Shown here: positions 33,824 to 46,445 of the stretch, piece after piece
Position numbering within the stretch: the first letter of the stretch is position 1
Layout: each line of letters starts with the position of its first letter
Source: Paralithodes platypus
Taxonomy: Eukaryota > Arthropoda > Malacostraca > Decapoda > Lithodidae
Direction: 5' to 3'
Assembly: GCA_032716605.1 (NCBI GenBank)
Contig: CM064573.1
Coordinates: forward strand, 4,349,792-4,413,791
DNA length: 64,000 bases
Program-made: the position numbers and the translations under genes
The notes under the pieces: generated by a model
The model's database searches: none
What the model was told of the DNA's origin: nothing
Seen by the model: the letters and a program-made list of their open reading frames with translations, nothing else

Positions 33824-35452
33824 CATAAGACCATAAGAACATAAGAAAATGGGAGTCTGCAGAAAGCCGATTGGCCTAAGCAAGGCAGATCCCTGTCCCA
33901 CACAACCCCAATTACAAAGCCCAATTATAGGCTCAACACTCTAATACCCTGAGGATCATCTTACCAAAACGGTTAGAGATTAACGCAGGATTACGGGGGT
34001 CTGCAGAGCGCTGATTGGCCCAACCCTGCTGATCCCCCTTCACACCCAACCCTTCTCGTCCATATGCTTATCCAATTTTATCTTAAAGCTCCCTATCGTT
34101 TTAATCCCACTATAGCACGGGTAGTACCATTCAACCCATCTACAACTCCTGTTTACCAAACCAATATTTGCCTATATCTTTTCTGAAACGAAATTTATCT
34201 AATTTGAACCATTGGTACGAGTTTCTTTCGCATCACTGAGCTGTTTAGTTACATTTGTCATGTCCCCTTTGTTAATCCCACTAACCCACGTGAATGCACC
34301 TCTAATCATATCCCTCTCTAACTCTGCGTCTCTCTACTCGAATGTACGCCTAATTTCTTTCAACCTTTCTTTAATACGGGAAGATTCTCTAATATTATGG
34401 ATCATTTTTTGTCATTCTACGTTGTTACTCTCTCCAATGAATCTATGTCCATTCTGTAACATAAGGACCACCAAAATTGAACAGTCATACTCCATATGGG
34501 GTTTCACTAATGACAAGTAAAGTTTTAAGATAACACTCAGCAGTTCTGTTACTCACACTCCTTGAGATAAAACGGAGACATCCTGTTGCCTTGTTTCGAA
34601 CGCTTATACACTGTTGTCTAGGCTTCAAATCATTGGCTAACAAACACAACTAGATCTTTCTCACAATTCGAGTTTATAATTCCAACATTAGCTCGTTTAT
34701 ATTTAAGGCATTTGTATGGATCTTCCATATCTTTACATACCTTGCAATTTGTCAAGTGTTAAAACTTCATCTGCCACGATTTACTGACCAGTCGTTGTAA
34801 TGGTATTCTAGATCACTTTGGGAGGCAACTCGATATCTATATCTGACATACAATTGTTCTCCCCATTTTGGTATCGTCTGCAAATTTACGTCTCCTACTA
34901 TGGTATACCTAAATCAAGGTCATTTATGGATATAACAAACAAACAGAGGACCCTAATACAGATCCCTGGGTGGACACCACTTGTGAATGCTCCCCATTCT
35001 GACTTCGTCCCATTTATGCTGAGCTCTCTGCACTACCAATTAGCCATGACACTAAGCCATCCCAACAAACGCCCCACCTATTCCCATGCGCCTCAACCTT
35101 TATCATCAATCTCTCGAATGGGGGACTCTGTCGAAAGCTTTACTGAAATCTAAATATATTATATCCATATGACTTGTCATTATCATACTGCTTCATAGTA
35201 CCATCTGAGAAAAAACTAAGCCAAATTAGTAAGGCAAAGAACGTCCCTGACGTGAACTCCATGCTGAGAAGAATTTATTAAATTAAATGTATCTAAGTGG
35301 TTTCTAATGTACTAGCCATAATTGACTCTAGTAGCTTTCCTATGATGGATGTAAGACTAATGGGACGGTAATTGGAGTGCTACTTGATTTGTCACCTTTT
35401 TTGAAGATCGGAAACTACGTTTGCAAGCTTCCAAGCTTCTGGAAACTATACA
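33824..35452 (-). pseudogene. CR1/L2-like LINE reverse transcriptase, heavily decayed
   Basis: On the minus strand, from 35443 down, the translation shows PEAWKLANV, then NYRPISLTSIIGKLLESIM (about 35375-35310), later a GSVLG-like motif B remnant near 34965, INDLDLGIP and KFADDTKMG (catalytic FADD, about 34870). Stops and frameshifts are many, so no long ORF survives. The 3' end at 33850-33824 is made of 8-bp units (TTCTTATG, TTCTTATG, GTCTTATG), a type of tail known from CR1/L2-like LINEs. The 5' part is cut off just before the assembly gap. Clade is inferred from the tail and the RT phrases. Confidence 0.82.
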
Positions 35453-35529
35453 TGTCTCCAAGACTTGTTAAATGAAAATGTTAATGGGTAACTTAATCCC
35501 TCCCCCCCTACATTCTTTTAATACTCTAG

Positions 35530-35629
35530 NNNNNNNNNNNNNNNNNNNNNNNNNNNNNNNNNNNNNNNNNNNNNNNNNNNNNNNNNNNNNNNNNNNNNNN
35601 NNNNNNNNNNNNNNNNNNNNNNNNNNNNN
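35530..35629. other. Assembly gap (100 N)
   Basis: Exactly 100 N, a conventional unknown-size scaffold gap. It joins LINE sequence to the 33-bp satellite. Confidence 0.99.
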
Positions 35630-37547
35630 TACACCACATGATAACCAACCAACCACCAAACATACACCTCATGATAACCATCCAACCACCAAACATACAC
35701 CACATGATAACCACCCAACCACCAAACATACACCACATGATAACCAACCAACCACCAAACATACACCTCATGATAACCATCCAACCACCAAACATACACC
35801 ACATGATAACCACCCAACCACCAAACATACACCACATGATAACCAACCAACCACCAAACATACACCTCATGATAACCATCCAACCACCAAACATACACCT
35901 CATGCTAACCAACCAACCACCAAACATACACCTCATGATAACCATCCAACCACCAAACATACACCTCATGATAACCAACCAACCACCAAACATACACCTC
36001 ATGATAACCATCCAACCACCAAACATACACCTCATGCTAACCATCCAACCACCAAACATACACCTCATGATAACCAACCAACCACCAAACATACACCTCA
36101 TGATAACCATCCAACCACCAAACATACACCTCATGCTAACCATCCAACCACCAAACATACACCTCATGATAACCAACCAACCACCAAACATACACTCATG
36201 ATAACCATCCAACCACCAAACATACACCACATGATAACCAACCAACCACCAAACATACACCTCATGATAACCAACCAACCACCAAACATACACCTCATGA
36301 TAACCATCCAACCACCAAACATACACCACATGATAACCAACCAACCACCAAACATACACCTCATGCTAACCATCCAACCACCAAACATACACCTCATGAT
36401 AACCATCCAACCACCAAACATACACCTCATGATAACCATCCAACCACCAAACATACACCACATGATAACCAACCAACCACCAAACATACACCTCATGATA
36501 ACCAACCAACCACCAAACACACACCTCATGATAACCATCCAACCACCAAACATACACCACATGATAACCAACCAACCACCAAACATACACCTCATGATAA
36601 CCACCCAACCACCAAACATACACCTCATGATAACCATCCAACCACCAAACATACACCTCATGATAACCAACCAACCACCAAACATACACCTCATGATAAC
36701 CACCCAACCACCAAACATACACCTCATGATAACCAACCAACCACCAAACATACACCTCATGATAACCATCCAACCACCAAACATACACCATATGCTAACC
36801 ACCCAACCACCAAACATACACCTCATGCTAACCATCCAACCACCAAACATACACCTCATGCTAACCATCCCACCACCAAACATACACCTCATGCTAACCA
36901 TTCAACCACCAAACATACACCTCATGATAACCAACCAACCACCAAACATACACCTCATGCTAACCATCCAACCACCAAACATACACCTCATGATAACCAT
37001 CCAACCACCAAACATACACCTCATGATAACCAACCAACCACCAAACATACACCTCATGCTAACCATCCAACCACCAAACATACACCTCATGATAACCATC
37101 CAACCACCAAACATACACCACATGATAACCAACCAACCACCAAACATACACCTCATGCTAACCATCCAACCACCAAACATACACCTCATGATAACCATCC
37201 AACCACCAAACATACACCTCATGATAACCATCCAACCACCAAACATACACCTCATGCTAACCATCCAACCACCAAACATACACCTCATGATAACCAACCA
37301 ACCACCAAACATACACCTCATGATAACCAACCAACCACCAAACATACACCTCATGATAACCAACCAACCACCAAACATACACCTCATGCTAACCATCCAA
37401 CCACCAAACATACACCTCATGATAACCATCCAACCACCAAACATACACCTCATGATAACCAACCAACCACCAAATATACACCTCATGATAACCATCCAAC
37501 CACCAAACATACACCTCATGATAACCATCCAACCACCAAACATACAC
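35630..37547 (+). repeat. 33-bp satellite, left block part 1 (about 58 copies)
   Basis: Unit: CCAACCACCAAACATACACC then TCATGATAACCAT. Variants are TCATG/ACATG, GATAACC/GCTAACC and AACCAACC/CATCCAACC/CACCCAACC. Because 33 is a multiple of three, several frames stay open on both strands; these are not genes. The array begins at the N gap, so its true length is unknown. Confidence 0.98.
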
Positions 37548-38199
37548 GGTGAAGCTGAACGGTCAGGCTATGGAGATCGTCAACTCTTTTAAGTATCTGG
37601 GCAGTGTGTTGAGTAAAGATGGGACTATGGATGAAGAGGTGCGGGAGAGGGTACAACAGGGGAAGAGGGTTGTAGGAACGCTAAAAGCAGTAACAAGAAA
37701 TAGGGTGGTCAGTATGGAAGTGAAGAAGTCCTTGCATGACAGTGTGGTAATCCCGACACTGACTTACGGAAGCGAAGCATGGACGTTGGTTGAGAGACTC
37801 AGACCAAGAGTGAGAGCAGTGGAAATGAATTACTTAAGGAGTGCGTGCGGAGTTACATGGAGGGATAGACAGACTAATGAGGAAGTAAGAAGGAGGTGTG
37901 GTGTGGAGGTAGATGTGCTGGAAAGTGTGAAAAGGAACAACTTGAGATGGTTCGGCCATATGGAACGTATGCAAAGCGAGAGAATGACTAAGAGGGTGTA
38001 CGAGAGCGAGGTGAAGGGACAGAGGGGGAGAGGTAGACCGAATATGAGGTGGAAGGATGGAGTGAGGAACTACATGAACGAAGGCGGTGCTGGTTGGGGG
38101 GAGGGGCGTCGACTGACTGGGGACAGAGGTGCATGGGGGCGGTTCGTTCGTGGCCACCCCTTCGGGGATCACGGCGTCAGGCAATAGATAGATAGATAG
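37548..38199 (+). pseudogene. RTE-type LINE, 5'-truncated 3' end
   Basis: An open frame of about 212 codons (37549-38187) encodes only the C-terminal end of an RTE-like protein: FKYLGSVLSKDGTMDEEV, PTLTYGSEAWTL, EMNYLRSACGVTWRDR, NNLRWFGHMERM and RGRGRPNMRWKDGVRN. The RT catalytic motifs are missing. Right after the stop comes (TAGA)n, a microsatellite-like tail of the RTE kind, and then the 33-bp satellite resumes. It is therefore an insertion in the satellite that has kept its reading frame, which suggests it is young. Confidence 0.9.
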
Positions 38200-39570
38200 A
38201 TAACCATCCAACCACCAAACATACACCTCATGATAACCATCCAACCACCAAACATACACCACATGCTAACCATCCAACCACCAAACATACACCTCATGAT
38301 AACCAACCAACCACCAAACATACACCTCATGATAACCATCCAACCACCAAACATACACCTCATGATAACCATCCAACCACCAAACATACACCTCATGCTA
38401 ACCATCCAACCACCAAACATACACCTCATGATAACCAACCAACCACCAAACATACACCTCATGATAACCATCCAACCACCAAACATACACCTCATGATAA
38501 CCAACCAACCACCAAACATACACCTCATGATAACCAACCAACCACCAAACATACACCTCATGATAACCACCAAACATACACCTCATGCTAACCAACCAAC
38601 CACCAAACATACACCTCATGCTAACCATCCAACCACCAAACATACACCTCATGATAACCAACCAACCACCAAACACACACCTCATGATAACCAACCAACC
38701 ACCAAACATACACCTCATGATAACCAACCAACCACCAAACATACACCTCATGCTAACCATCCAACCACCAAACATACACCTCATGCTAACCATCCACCAC
38801 CAAACATACACCTCATGATAACCAACCAACCACCAAACATACACCACATGATAACCAACCAACCACCAAACATACACCTCATGCTAACCATCCACCACCA
38901 AACATACACCTCATGCTAACCATCCAACCACCAAACATACACCTCATGCTAATCATCCACCACCAAACATACACCTCATGATAACCATCCAACCACCAAA
39001 CATACACCTCATGCTAACCATCCACCACCAAACATACACCTCATGATAACCACCCAACATACACCTCATGATAACCAACCAACCACCAAACATACACCTC
39101 ATGCTAACCATCCACCACCAAACATACACCTCATGATAACCATCCAACCACCAAACATACACCTCATGCTAACCATCCACCACCAAACATACACCTCATG
39201 ATAACCACCAAACATACACCTCATGATAACCAACCAACCACCAAACATACACCTCATGATAACCAACCAACCACCAAACATACACCTCATGATAACCATC
39301 CAACCACCAAACATACACCTCATGCTAACCATCCACCACCAAACATACACCTCATGATAACCAACCAACCACCAAACATACACCTCATTATAACCAACCA
39401 ACCACCAAACATACACCTCATGCTAACCATCCAACCACCAAACATACACCTCATGATAACCACCCAACCACCAAACATACACCTCATGATAACCAACCAA
39501 CCACCAAACATACACCTCATGCTAACCACCAAACCACCAAACATACACCTCATGCTAACCACCCAACCAA
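38200..39570 (+). repeat. 33-bp satellite, left block part 2 (about 40 copies)
   Basis: Continuation of the satellite after the RTE insertion. More units carry short deletions (ATCCACCACCAAAC; ATAACCACCAAACATAC), especially toward the right edge. Confidence 0.97.
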
Positions 39571-39699
39571 AAATATAAAACAAAAATATCTTTGTATTTT
39601 ACATGTTTTTTGATGTACCGGTACATGAATAATAAGAACATTTGTAGATGGTTGAAGGTCACAGTTGCACGCGCGTTTGGGACTAGCAACAAGGAGTGT

Positions 39700-39772
39700 T
39701 ATACCCTATGCCCTGTTCCAAATAAGTAGGCCAAAACACTTTAACATTAACCTTTATAACTGACAAATGACC

Positions 39773-39803
<31 letters not shown>

Positions 39804-39997
39804 GGATAAGTGAGGATTGGGCCTGAGTATAAAGATAGATAGATAGATAGATATAATAGAGCTAATATTTCTACCATTTGGGAAAGGGCAGTCAGAGAAT
39901 AAGTGTGGACATTTGCAGCCCAATTACTCTAGCCCTTTTTGAGTTATAGCGCTTAGGGTTCATGATTACTAGCCTACCTATTTAGAACAGGGTATAG
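39700..39997. mobile_element. Palindromic MITE, family D, with internal poly(A)
   Basis: CCTATGCCCTGTTCCAAATA is mirrored by TATTTAGAACAGGGTATAG. The centre holds a 25-nt A-run (39778-39802) and (TAGA)n. Internal phrases GTGTGGACATTTGCAGCCC and GAGTTATAG match the other copies. Confidence 0.7.
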
Positions 39998-40018
39998 ACT
40001 AGCAGTGTCAAACCTAGA

Positions 40019-40246
40019 CAATTGACCACTTGCGAGTTTCAGGCTATAAGGAAGTTGGAGCCGTGAACATCGATTTTAAAGAGAAATGCAATAACAATAT
40101 TGGTTTCTGATGGATAAAAGGTATGTTGAATTGGGTTTTATGCATGTATGAATGTACTACAACCGTATTTTAGCTGGTAATTCTGCTAAATATCGATGTC
40201 TACAGCTCCAACTTCCTTATAGCCTGAAACTCGCAAGTGGTCAATT
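40019..40246. mobile_element. Palindromic MITE, family C
   Basis: CAATTGACCACTTGCGAGTT is mirrored by ACTCGCAAGTGGTCAATT, with GGAAGTTGGAGCCGTGAACA and its complement inside. Second copy of the 9827-10054 element. Confidence 0.8.
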
Positions 40247-40389
40247 AGGTTTTAATACTGGAAGGAATAGGAGAAGAAATACAAGACTATTTACCGTACA
40301 TGGAAGATAGAATGCTTTGGCCAATGTTTCGCAAACACAGACATGAGGACTATATAACACATTTAACTTTGAACATGAAATCATTATAA

Positions 40390-40748
40390 TTAAGGGGAAT
40401 GGTTCATATTTGGGGCGATTTTTTAATTATTTATTATATTTTTAAGTTTCCTCCCTAGACTTCCATCACACTTTAAAAACATAACCCCAGGATCCCCTTT
40501 CAAGATACATTTGTAAATTTTTCGGTAGAAAAATGTACCGGCCGATGTCTGCTGCCTCCTTACATTAAAGGCTCGCTATCGCTTGCCAGGAAACAATCGA
40601 CACCTAAATGACACAACACATCTTAATAATAACAAAGAAAAGGGGCTAAAGGTCTTAAAATCGCCAAACGAATGGGTCGAACGTCAAATAATCTGGAAAC
40701 TAATGGGGCTAAACATGAGGAAGAAGGGGGTCCAGGAAAACGGCCCTT
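40390..40748 (-). mobile_element. Family B element
   Basis: TTAAGGGGAATGG at the left. On the minus strand it carries GGTGTCGATTGTTTCCTGG, CAAGCGATAGCGAGCC, and the ACATTTTTC/GAAAAA hairpin. The right terminus is diverged. Confidence 0.72.
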
Positions 40749-40817
40749 GCTTCAGTGGTGCTGGTTAGGAATAGTCTCTCGTTAACCAGCTTGTAAGTTT
40801 GATGAAAGGAGGAGGAA

Positions 40818-41200
40818 GTGGTGGGGGTGGGAGGGAGGGGGGGGGGGGGAAGTGCCAGGTGTGTGTGTGTGTGGGGGGGGGGGGGGTTACTACGTATGGG
40901 GGGGAGGGGTCAGGAGAGAGGAGGGGGATGCCAGGTGTGGGAGAGGGATGCCAGGTATGGGGGGAGGGGTGCTAGGTGTGGGGGGATGCTAGGTGTGTGG
41001 GGGGGGATGCTAGGTGTGTGTGGGGGGGGATGCTAGGTATGGGGGGGGACGCTAGGTGTGGGGGGGGGGGACGCTAGGTGTGTTGGGGGATGCTAGGTGT
41101 GTGGGGGGGGGATGCTAGATGTGTGTGGGGGATGCTAGCTGTTTGGGGGGATCCTAGGTATGGGGGGGATCCTAGGTATGGGGGGGGGGGCTGCATCAGG
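40818..41200. repeat. G-rich minisatellite
   Basis: Variable units around GGGGGATGCTAGGTGTG, with many runs of five or more G. Strongly G-quadruplex-prone on the plus strand. Not coding. Confidence 0.9.
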
Positions 41201-41215
41201 TACGAGGGTCGACCA

Positions 41216-43377
41216 GGGACTACACGTCAGCTATACAACCTTTATAGGACAGCAGGGGAACAACTACACGTCAGCTAGACAACCTTTATAGGACAGCAGG
41301 GGAACAACTACATGTCAGCTATACAACCTTTATAGGACAGCAGGGGAACAACTACACGTCAGCTATACAACCTTTATAGGACAGCAGGGGAACAACTACA
41401 CGTCAGCTAGACAACCTTTATAGGACAGCAGGGGAACAACTACACGTCAGCTATACAACCTTTATAGGACAGCAGGGGAACAACTACACGTCAGCTATAC
41501 AACCTTTATAGGACAGCAGGGGAACAACTACACGTCAGCTATACAACCTTTATAGGACAGCAGGGGAACAACTACACGTCAGCTATACAACCTTTATAGG
41601 ACAGCAGGGGAACAACTACACGTCAGCTAGACAACCTTTATAGGACAGCAGGGGAACAACTACAGGTCAGCTATACAACCTTTATAGGACAGCAGGGGAA
41701 CAACTACACGTCAGCTAGACAACCTTTATAGGACAGCAGGGGAACAACTACACGTCAGCTATACAACCTTTATAGGACAGCAGGGGAACAACTACACGTC
41801 AGCTATACAACCTTTATAGGACAGCAGGGGAACAACTACACGTCAGCTATACAACCTTTATAGGACAGCAGGGGAACAACTACACGTCAGCTATACAACC
41901 TTTATAGGACAGCAGGGGAACAACTACACGTCAGCTATACAACCTTTATAGGACAGCAGGGGAACAACTACACGTCAGCTATACAACCTTTATAGGACAG
42001 CAGGGGAACAACTACACGTCAGCTATACAACCTTTATAGGACAGCAGGGGAACAACTACACGTCAGCTATACAACCTTTATAGGACAGCAGGGGAACAAC
42101 TACACGTCAGCTATACAACCTTTATAGGACAGCAGGGGAACAACTACACGTCAGCTATACAACCTTTATAGGACAGCAGGGGAACAACTACACGTCAGCT
42201 ATACAACCTTTATAGGACAGCAGGGGAACAACTACAGGTCAGCTATACAACCTTTATAGGACAGCAGGGGAACAACTACACGTCAGCTATACAACCTTTA
42301 TAGGACAGCAGGGGAACAACTACACGTCAGCTATACAACCTTTATAGGACAGCAGGGGAACAACTACACGTCAGCTATACAACCTTTATAGGACAGCAGG
42401 GGAACAACTACACGTCAGCTATACAACCTTTATAGGACAGCAGGCGAACAACTACACGTCAGCTATACAACCTTTATAGGACAGAAGGGGAACAACTACA
42501 CGTCAGCTATACAACCTTTATAGGACAGCAGGGGAACAACTACAGGTCAGCTATACAACCTTTATAGGACAGCAGGGGAACAACTACACACGTCAGCTAT
42601 ACAACCTTTATAGGACAGCAGGGGAACAACTACACGTCAGCTATACAACCTTTATAGGACAGCAGGGGAACAACTACACGTCAGCTATACAACCTTTATA
42701 GGACAGCAGGGGAACAACTACACGTCAGCTATACAACCTTTATAGGACAGCAGGGGAACAACTAAACGTCAGCTATACAACCTTTATAGGACAGCAGGGG
42801 AACAACTACACGTCAGCTATACAACCTTTATAGGACAGCAGGGGAACAACTACAAGTCAGCTATACAACCTTTATAGGACAACAGGGGAACAACTACACG
42901 TCAGCTATACAACCTTTATAGGACAGCAGGGGAACAACTACACGTCAGCTATACAACCTTTATAGGACAGCAGGGGAACAACTCACGTCAGCTATACAAC
43001 CTTTATAGGACAGCAGGGGAACAACTAAACGTCAGCTATACAACCTTTATAGGAGAGCAGGGGAACAACTACACGTCAGCTATACAACCTTTATAGGACA
43101 GCAGGGGAACAACTACACGTCAGCTATACAACCTTTATAGGACAGCAGGGGAACAACTACACGTCAGCTATACAACCTTTATAGGACAGCAGGGGAACAA
43201 CTAAACGTCAGCTATACAACCTTTATAGGACAGCAGGGGAACAACTACACGTCAGCTATACAACCTTTATAGGACAGCAGGGGAACAACTACACGTCAGC
43301 TATACAACCTTTATAGGACAGCAGGGGAACAACTACACGTCAGCTATACAACCTTTATAGGACAGCAGGGGAACAAA
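41216..43377. repeat. 44-bp satellite, about 49 copies
   Basis: The unit has GGGGAACAACTACACGTCAG, CTATACAACCTTTATAGGAC and AGCA. The variant CTAGAC is confined to five units in the first dozen. TACAGG, TAAACG and small indels are scattered to the right. Not related in sequence to the 44-bp repeat at 30514-31131. Confidence 0.98.
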
Positions 43378-43988
43378 TCTCAATCGTCAAGTGTAAATAT
43401 TGGTACATGATTTTGTAGCGACAAATTATGTTAATTATGAAAACTTGACATAATTATGGCACCGAGACCTAGTAGTAGTTTCATATTGGTTTCGTTAAGT
43501 ATCGAGAAATCTGTTGCTAAGGCATCCAATTTACCGTCAGTTGAAATTAAATCGACTTTTAGACAAATTATAAGTAGAGGAAAGGTGGGTTCCCTTAACT
43601 TCACTTTGCTATACATATAATTGTCTTCAGCATTGTCTGTATCGGCCACTATATTCCGCCAACCAAAGTCCCGTATAGCGGTGAGAGAGGAAACAAGGAC
43701 GGATAGGAAAGTAGGTGACACTGCTGTACCGTTCGTGGCTCATAATAAACGGATGTCTTAATGAGTGTGTGTGAGAGAGTGAGAGTGAATGTGTTGAGTG
43801 AGTGAGAGAGATCTTAACTGAAAATGGGTCTAGGAAAGCGTGTTATAAGTTTGAGGGCAAACTAATCCATTAAAAAACGTTAAGAAAATGGCAAAAACGA
43901 CTCTTGTTACCATTCAGTATCTTTGATGTGGGCTCCATCACTCCCTCCAGCCCGTGGCTACAGACCAATGAAAAGGACACGTGCAGGG

Positions 43989-43989
<1 letters not shown>
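43378..43989. other. Family F scrap; no gene
   Basis: 43455-43550 has CCTAGTAGTAGTTTCATATT, AAGTATCGAGAAATC and AATTTACCGTCAGTTGAAA. The rest shows no gene. Confidence 0.45.

Positions 43990-44058
<69 letters not shown>
43990..44058. repeat. (GA)n microsatellite
   Basis: About 34 GA units. Confidence 0.98.
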
Positions 44059-44059
<1 letters not shown>

Positions 44060-44981
44060 GCAAATGAAAAGACGGGGAGAAAGGGAGACGATAGAAGGTA
44101 CTGCTAAAAGGTAAATAAACTTAGCCTCTACGAAAGTTGGAATCCTCCTCCATATAAGACACTTAAGATGGGTAAAACACGTGAGCTTTGGCAGAGGTTA
44201 CTACAAAGGACAATACAGGAATAATATGGGTGGAAGGATGATTAGGAAATATGCAAAAACCTGAATAACGTCAACAAGAACACACGCAGAAATATAGAGA
44301 AAGTGGAGAAGGGTGTGTGTAGAAGACAGGACATAGAAGGAGACAAAAGTGAAGTTTTAAAGATGTATGATGAGGAGGAGAAAGGAGAGGATAAAACATA
44401 AATGAGGGTGGATAATTATCTCAAGTCGGTGCCTGATCACCCATGCTTCGCGGGGGAGAGGAGAGCTGCCCACACAAGGTAAAAGGTAAATAAAAACCTT
44501 ACATAAAACCAAAGATGATCCTCAACAAAATCCTATACAACCATGGAGAGGGCAAGGGTAGGGGTGCGAGCCAATGAAGGGAGTAAGACGGCGACCCCTG
44601 GATAACACTGACCAGATGATACTAAGGCAGGAATATCAGACACACACACACGTTCCAGACTACCCTAACACGTGCCCCTTTATATCCTACCTACCCCCCC
44701 CCCCCCCTCACCCTCACCCTCCCTTCATTGGCCACATAACACCTTTGTGGCCAAGGGGAGGGTGGCGGTGAAAGGGAGGAAGAAGAGGCGTCACGGTGCT
44801 CAAGGGGTTAAGTCGGTAATGAATCAATGACAGAATATAACGTAAACAATTAAATTAACTATTGATAAATGGAGACAATCGAATACTTAAACCAAAAGGA
44901 TAACTGAAATATTAGGAGGGGAAAGAGAGAGACAGATGAATTGCAGAAAATGAGATGATGTGGTGTTTGGTGGGAGGAAGA
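44059..44981. other. No gene; LINE tail scrap
   Basis: 44402-44480 encodes VDNYLKSVPDHPCFAGERRA, the LINE-B-like C-terminal phrase. A C-run lies at 44694-44707. Otherwise no gene seen. Confidence 0.5.
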
Positions 44982-45252
44982 ATAATGGGAGGCAGTAGGA
45001 GGGTAAACTAGATACGTATAATAATGGGAGGCAGTAGGAGGGTAAACTAGATACGTATAATAATGGGAGGCAGTAGGAGGGTAAACTAGATACGTATAAT
45101 AATGGGAGGCAGTAGGAGGGTAAACTAGATACGTATAATAATGGGAGGCAGTAGGAGGGTAAACTAGATACGTATAATAATGGGAGGCAGTAGGAGGGTA
45201 AACTAGATACGTATAATAATGGGAGGCAGTAGGAGGGTAAACTAGATACGTA
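44982..45252. repeat. 39-bp tandem repeat, 7 copies
   Basis: The unit has AATAATGGGAGGCAGTAGGA and GGGTAAACTAGATACGTAT. Copies are nearly identical. The length (13 codons) keeps a minus-strand frame open. Confidence 0.97.
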
Positions 45253-45257
45253 TACAC

Positions 45258-45583
45258 TTAAAGGGAGATGGGCCGTTCATCTTCCTCATATTTATCCCCA
45301 TTAGATTTGAGATTTTAAGACGTTTGCCCCATTAGTTTGTCGATATTAACACCTTTCGCCCCATTTCTTTGTCGTCAAAATTATGACCTTTCGTGCCCTT
45401 TAGGTGTTAATTTGTTTTGCTGGCGAGCGATAGTGAGCCTGTAATTTAGGAGGAATCGGCCTTCGCCGAGACATTTTTCTACCGAAAATTGTACAATTTT
45501 ATCTTGAATGGGGTCTTGGGGGTATTTTTGAAGCATGATGGATGTTTAGGGAGTAAATTTAAATTAATTTGTAAATATAGGAA
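45258..45583 (+). mobile_element. Family B element, 3' end interrupted
   Basis: TTAAAGGGAGATGGGCCG at the left; TTTTAAGACGTTTGCCCC, GGCGAGCGATAGTGAGCC, CGGCCTTCGCCG and GACATTTTTCTACCGAAAA inside. Its usual CCCCTTAA end is missing. The piggyBac-like MITE starts at the next TTAA and may have inserted into its 3' part. Confidence 0.75.
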
Positions 45584-46029
45584 TTAACCCGTATAGCCCC
45601 AGCGACGCGTCTGACGCGTCGGCGATGTATGTAACGCACAGCCCCAGAAACGCGCCTGGCGCGTCACCCTAATTGCGCCGACCGTAACCTCAGGTGTAGC
45701 CACTCAAGAGGGCTCAAATTTGTATGGGAACTGTGTACGTATCCCACGCAACCGTGCCGATGGTTGAAAACTCTCAAAGTCCACGTGCGTGCGCGCGAGT
45801 GCGCAATAACCTGGATTTTTGGGATAATTGCCTTCAATTTTTTACTTTTGTAAAATCCGTTTTCGGGGGCTCTGTAGGACCATTTTTTAAGCTTTTTGAG
45901 CGGTTTTTCGTGGTCTTTCCTTCATTCCTAACCCATTCGCTATTGTTTCTGGAATAAAACCATTTTTTGAAAACCGGCCGGGTTCTGGTGCGCAAACATT
46001 ACAAAACTAGCCGGGGCTCCACGGGTTAA
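45584..46029. mobile_element. piggyBac-like MITE
   Basis: TTAACCCGTATAGCCCC at the left is mirrored by GGGGCTCCACGGGTTAA at the right. 446 bp, CpG-rich left third (GACGCGTCTGACGCGTC, AACGCGCCTGGCGCGTC), no ORF. TTAA duplication and CCC-starting ends suit piggyBac. Confidence 0.78.
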
Positions 46030-46095
46030 TTAATAAATATTAATATAATGGTGGTGGTGTAGTAGGGAAGAGGGCTACGTGATGACCAGGGTAGG

Positions 46096-46099
<4 letters not shown>

Positions 46100-46148
<49 letters not shown>

Positions 46149-46397
46149 GGGGGAGGGGGGTATGTAGATGAACAGGGTGGGTGGAGAGAGGCTGAGGGAT
46201 AGAAAGAGATTATCGATACACTTGATTAATCGATTCCCACGGGCTGTCAGGGGTGGAATGGCAAGGTCACGTTGATAATGAACCACCTGATGATGGAGTG
46301 GTAAGGAGGTGGGGGGGGTGGGGGGAGAGAGAGGGTGCAAGCCAGAGAGAGAGAGAGAGAGAAAGGGAGAAAGAAAAAACAGGTCACCCCCCTTAAG
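46100..46397. repeat. (GA)n and a family A terminal fragment
   Basis: (GA)n at 46100-46145. 46332-46397 (AAGCCAGAGAGAG...CAGGTCACCCCCCTTAA) is only the right end of a family A element. Confidence 0.75.
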
Positions 46398-46445
46398 AGT
46401 GTAGGAAATCGTTCGCCCTGGTTGAGATTCGTGAGTATCAAGTGT

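Noticed and set aside
35472..37592. A 706-codon plus-strand frame and many similar long frames on both strands
   Set aside because: They are produced by a stop-free 33-bp satellite whose length is a multiple of three. They run across the N gap and shift with every indel.
37549..38187. A host gene encoding a 212-residue protein
   Set aside because: The sequence is the C-terminal end of an RTE-type LINE without upstream RT, followed by a microsatellite tail.
41216..43377. CRISPR-like regular array
   Set aside because: Units are contiguous with no unique spacers, and the setting is eukaryotic.
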